A stretch of DNA of 6,114 bases, from contig JACVRP010000234.1 of the NCBI GenBank assembly GCA_014534385.1, positions 1-6,114 of the forward strand. Direction: 5' to 3'. A model generated the notes under the pieces. That model was not told the DNA's origin and made no database searches. It was given only the letters and a program-made list of their open reading frames with translations. Shown here one piece after another: positions 5,387-6,114 of this stretch (position 1 is its first letter; every line of letters begins with the position of its first letter). The translations under genes were made by a program, and so were the position numbers. The DNA is from Cyanobacteria bacterium Co-bin13 (lineage in GTDB: Bacteria > Cyanobacteriota > Cyanobacteriia > Phormidesmidales > Phormidesmidaceae).

Positions 5387-6093
5387 TCGTTAAACCGTTT
5401 CACCTGCCAAAGCTCACTATTCCAACGGTTGAGGTCGTTTGCCTGCCAGCGCTGTCGGTCTAGCCAAAGCTCAAATAGCGCAGTGTGGTCAATGGCAAAG
5501 CCCCAGGTGCGATCGCACCCCAACAGCCCTGACAGCAGCTGCTGCAACAGCCAGTGATGGCTAATAATCCAAATGCGATCGCCATTTTGATGCTGGTTCA
5601 GCAGGGTTTCGACAAAGCGAACCGCTCTGGCCCGACCCTGTTCCAGGGTTTCAGCACCCGGAATGGGGAGCCAGTCCTGCGACGACTCTAATTGCTGGCA
5701 GAGGTCGGGGTAGCGCTGCTGAGCTTCGGCCCAAGTTAGTCCCTGAAATACCCCGTTTTGATACTCCTTCAGCGCCTCTGTCCAAATCAGGGGAACGGGC
5801 AAGGGCTGTAGCGGTGCCTCTTCATCAGAACTTAACAGAGCTGACGACTCCGGCAGTGCCCAACCAAACTCAGCCACCATCCTCTGCAGCGTCTCCACAG
5901 AACGCAGAAGCGGGCTGCAGTAAATGTGGGTGGGCTGCCAAGATAAGTCCAGCAGCCGCCTGCCCAAAGTGGCTGCCTGCTGCCGTCCGACAGCCGTGAG
6001 CGGGGTAGGCTGCCAACCCGCCATCCGGCCTTCCCGATTGCCCTCTGACTCGGCATGGCGGATCAGCAGCAGCTTGAGCAAAGGCAGCGCCAC
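5359..6093 (-). CDS. Histidine phosphatase family protein (phosphoglycerate mutase-like)
   Basis: The 244-residue product belongs to the RHG/histidine phosphatase superfamily, cytosolic enzymes that remove phosphate through a phosphohistidine intermediate. Visible features are LLIRHAESEGN at residues 9-19, with Arg12 and the nucleophile His13; the GWQPTPLTAVGRQQA segment (26-40) typical of the branch; Arg64 in SPLLRSVET; an acidic site near Glu110 before GVFQGLTW; and the second catalytic His179 in IISHHW. The usual SHGG at that last site is SHH here. The start is a GTG at 6093 with AAGGG (6101-6105) 7 nt upstream, placing the RHG motif about ten residues in, as is normal. No in-frame stop occurs between this GTG and the window edge, so an upstream start is not excluded. 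Substrate is unknown: family members act on phosphoglycerate, alpha-ribazole phosphate, sugar phosphates or phosphoproteins. Confidence 0.88.
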   Translation of the reverse strand: MALPLLKLLLIRHAESEGNREGRMAGWQPTPLTAVGRQQAATLGRRLLDLSWQPTHIYCSPLLRSVETLQRMVAEFGWALPESSALLSSDEEAPLQPLPVPLIWTEALKEYQNGVFQGLTWAEAQQRYPDLCQQLESSQDWLPIPGAETLEQGRARAVRFVETLLNQHQNGDRIWIISHHWLLQQLLSGLLGCDRTWGFAIDHTALFELWLDRQRWQANDLNRWNSELWQVKRFNDCQHLRRSL

Positions 6094-6100
6094 AGGTAAG

Positions 6101-6105
6101 CCCTT
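6101..6105 (-). promoter_or_regulatory. Ribosome binding site of the histidine phosphatase gene
   Basis: The minus strand reads AAGGG 7 nt before the GTG at 6093. This supports that non-ATG start, which also places the RHG motif at the distance from the N-terminus normal for the family. Confidence 0.55.
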
Positions 6106-6114
6106 AAGCCTTGA

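Overview
The window looks like chromosomal DNA from a filamentous cyanobacterium. The octamer GCGATCGC (the cyanobacterial HIP1 palindrome) occurs 8 times in 6.1 kb (801, 851, 2620, 3261, 3777, 4157, 5509, 5575), where about 0.1 would be expected by chance. Three adjacent minus-strand genes also match the fraC-fraD-fraE cluster, known from Anabaena for septal junctions and filament integrity. No mobile element, CRISPR array, rRNA or tRNA was seen.

Layout: 1-133 is non-coding sequence downstream of fraE. Read on the minus strand, fraC (2675-2091), fraD (2053-986) and fraE (913-134) follow one another with gaps of 37 and 72 nt, so they are probably one operon. A divergent intergenic region (2676-2903) with two inverted repeats separates fraC from a plus-strand gene (2904-4028). 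That gene encodes two fused corrinoid-adenosyltransferase-like P-loop domains. Its stop lies 4 nt from the stop of a convergent 71-residue hypothetical gene (4248-4033, minus). The 181-nt spacer upstream of that small gene holds a long imperfect hairpin (4258-4326) and a GC-rich hairpin (4393-4422). Next come a single-pass membrane protein of unknown function (5326-4430, minus) and a histidine phosphatase (6093-5359, minus). A good sigma70-type promoter for the membrane-protein gene is embedded in the last codons of the phosphatase gene.

How the genes fit together: the Fra proteins act at the septum between neighbouring cells, with FraD at the junction plug, FraC in the same process and FraE resembling an ABC-2 permease. 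The adenosyltransferase-like protein would act on cobalamin if it is catalytic. The phosphatase and the two hypothetical proteins have no evident link to either process. I see no strong case for a wholly new system. The best leads are the 69-nt rod-like hairpin, the repeat tail inside FraD, the duplicated P-loop protein and the two uncharacterised genes.
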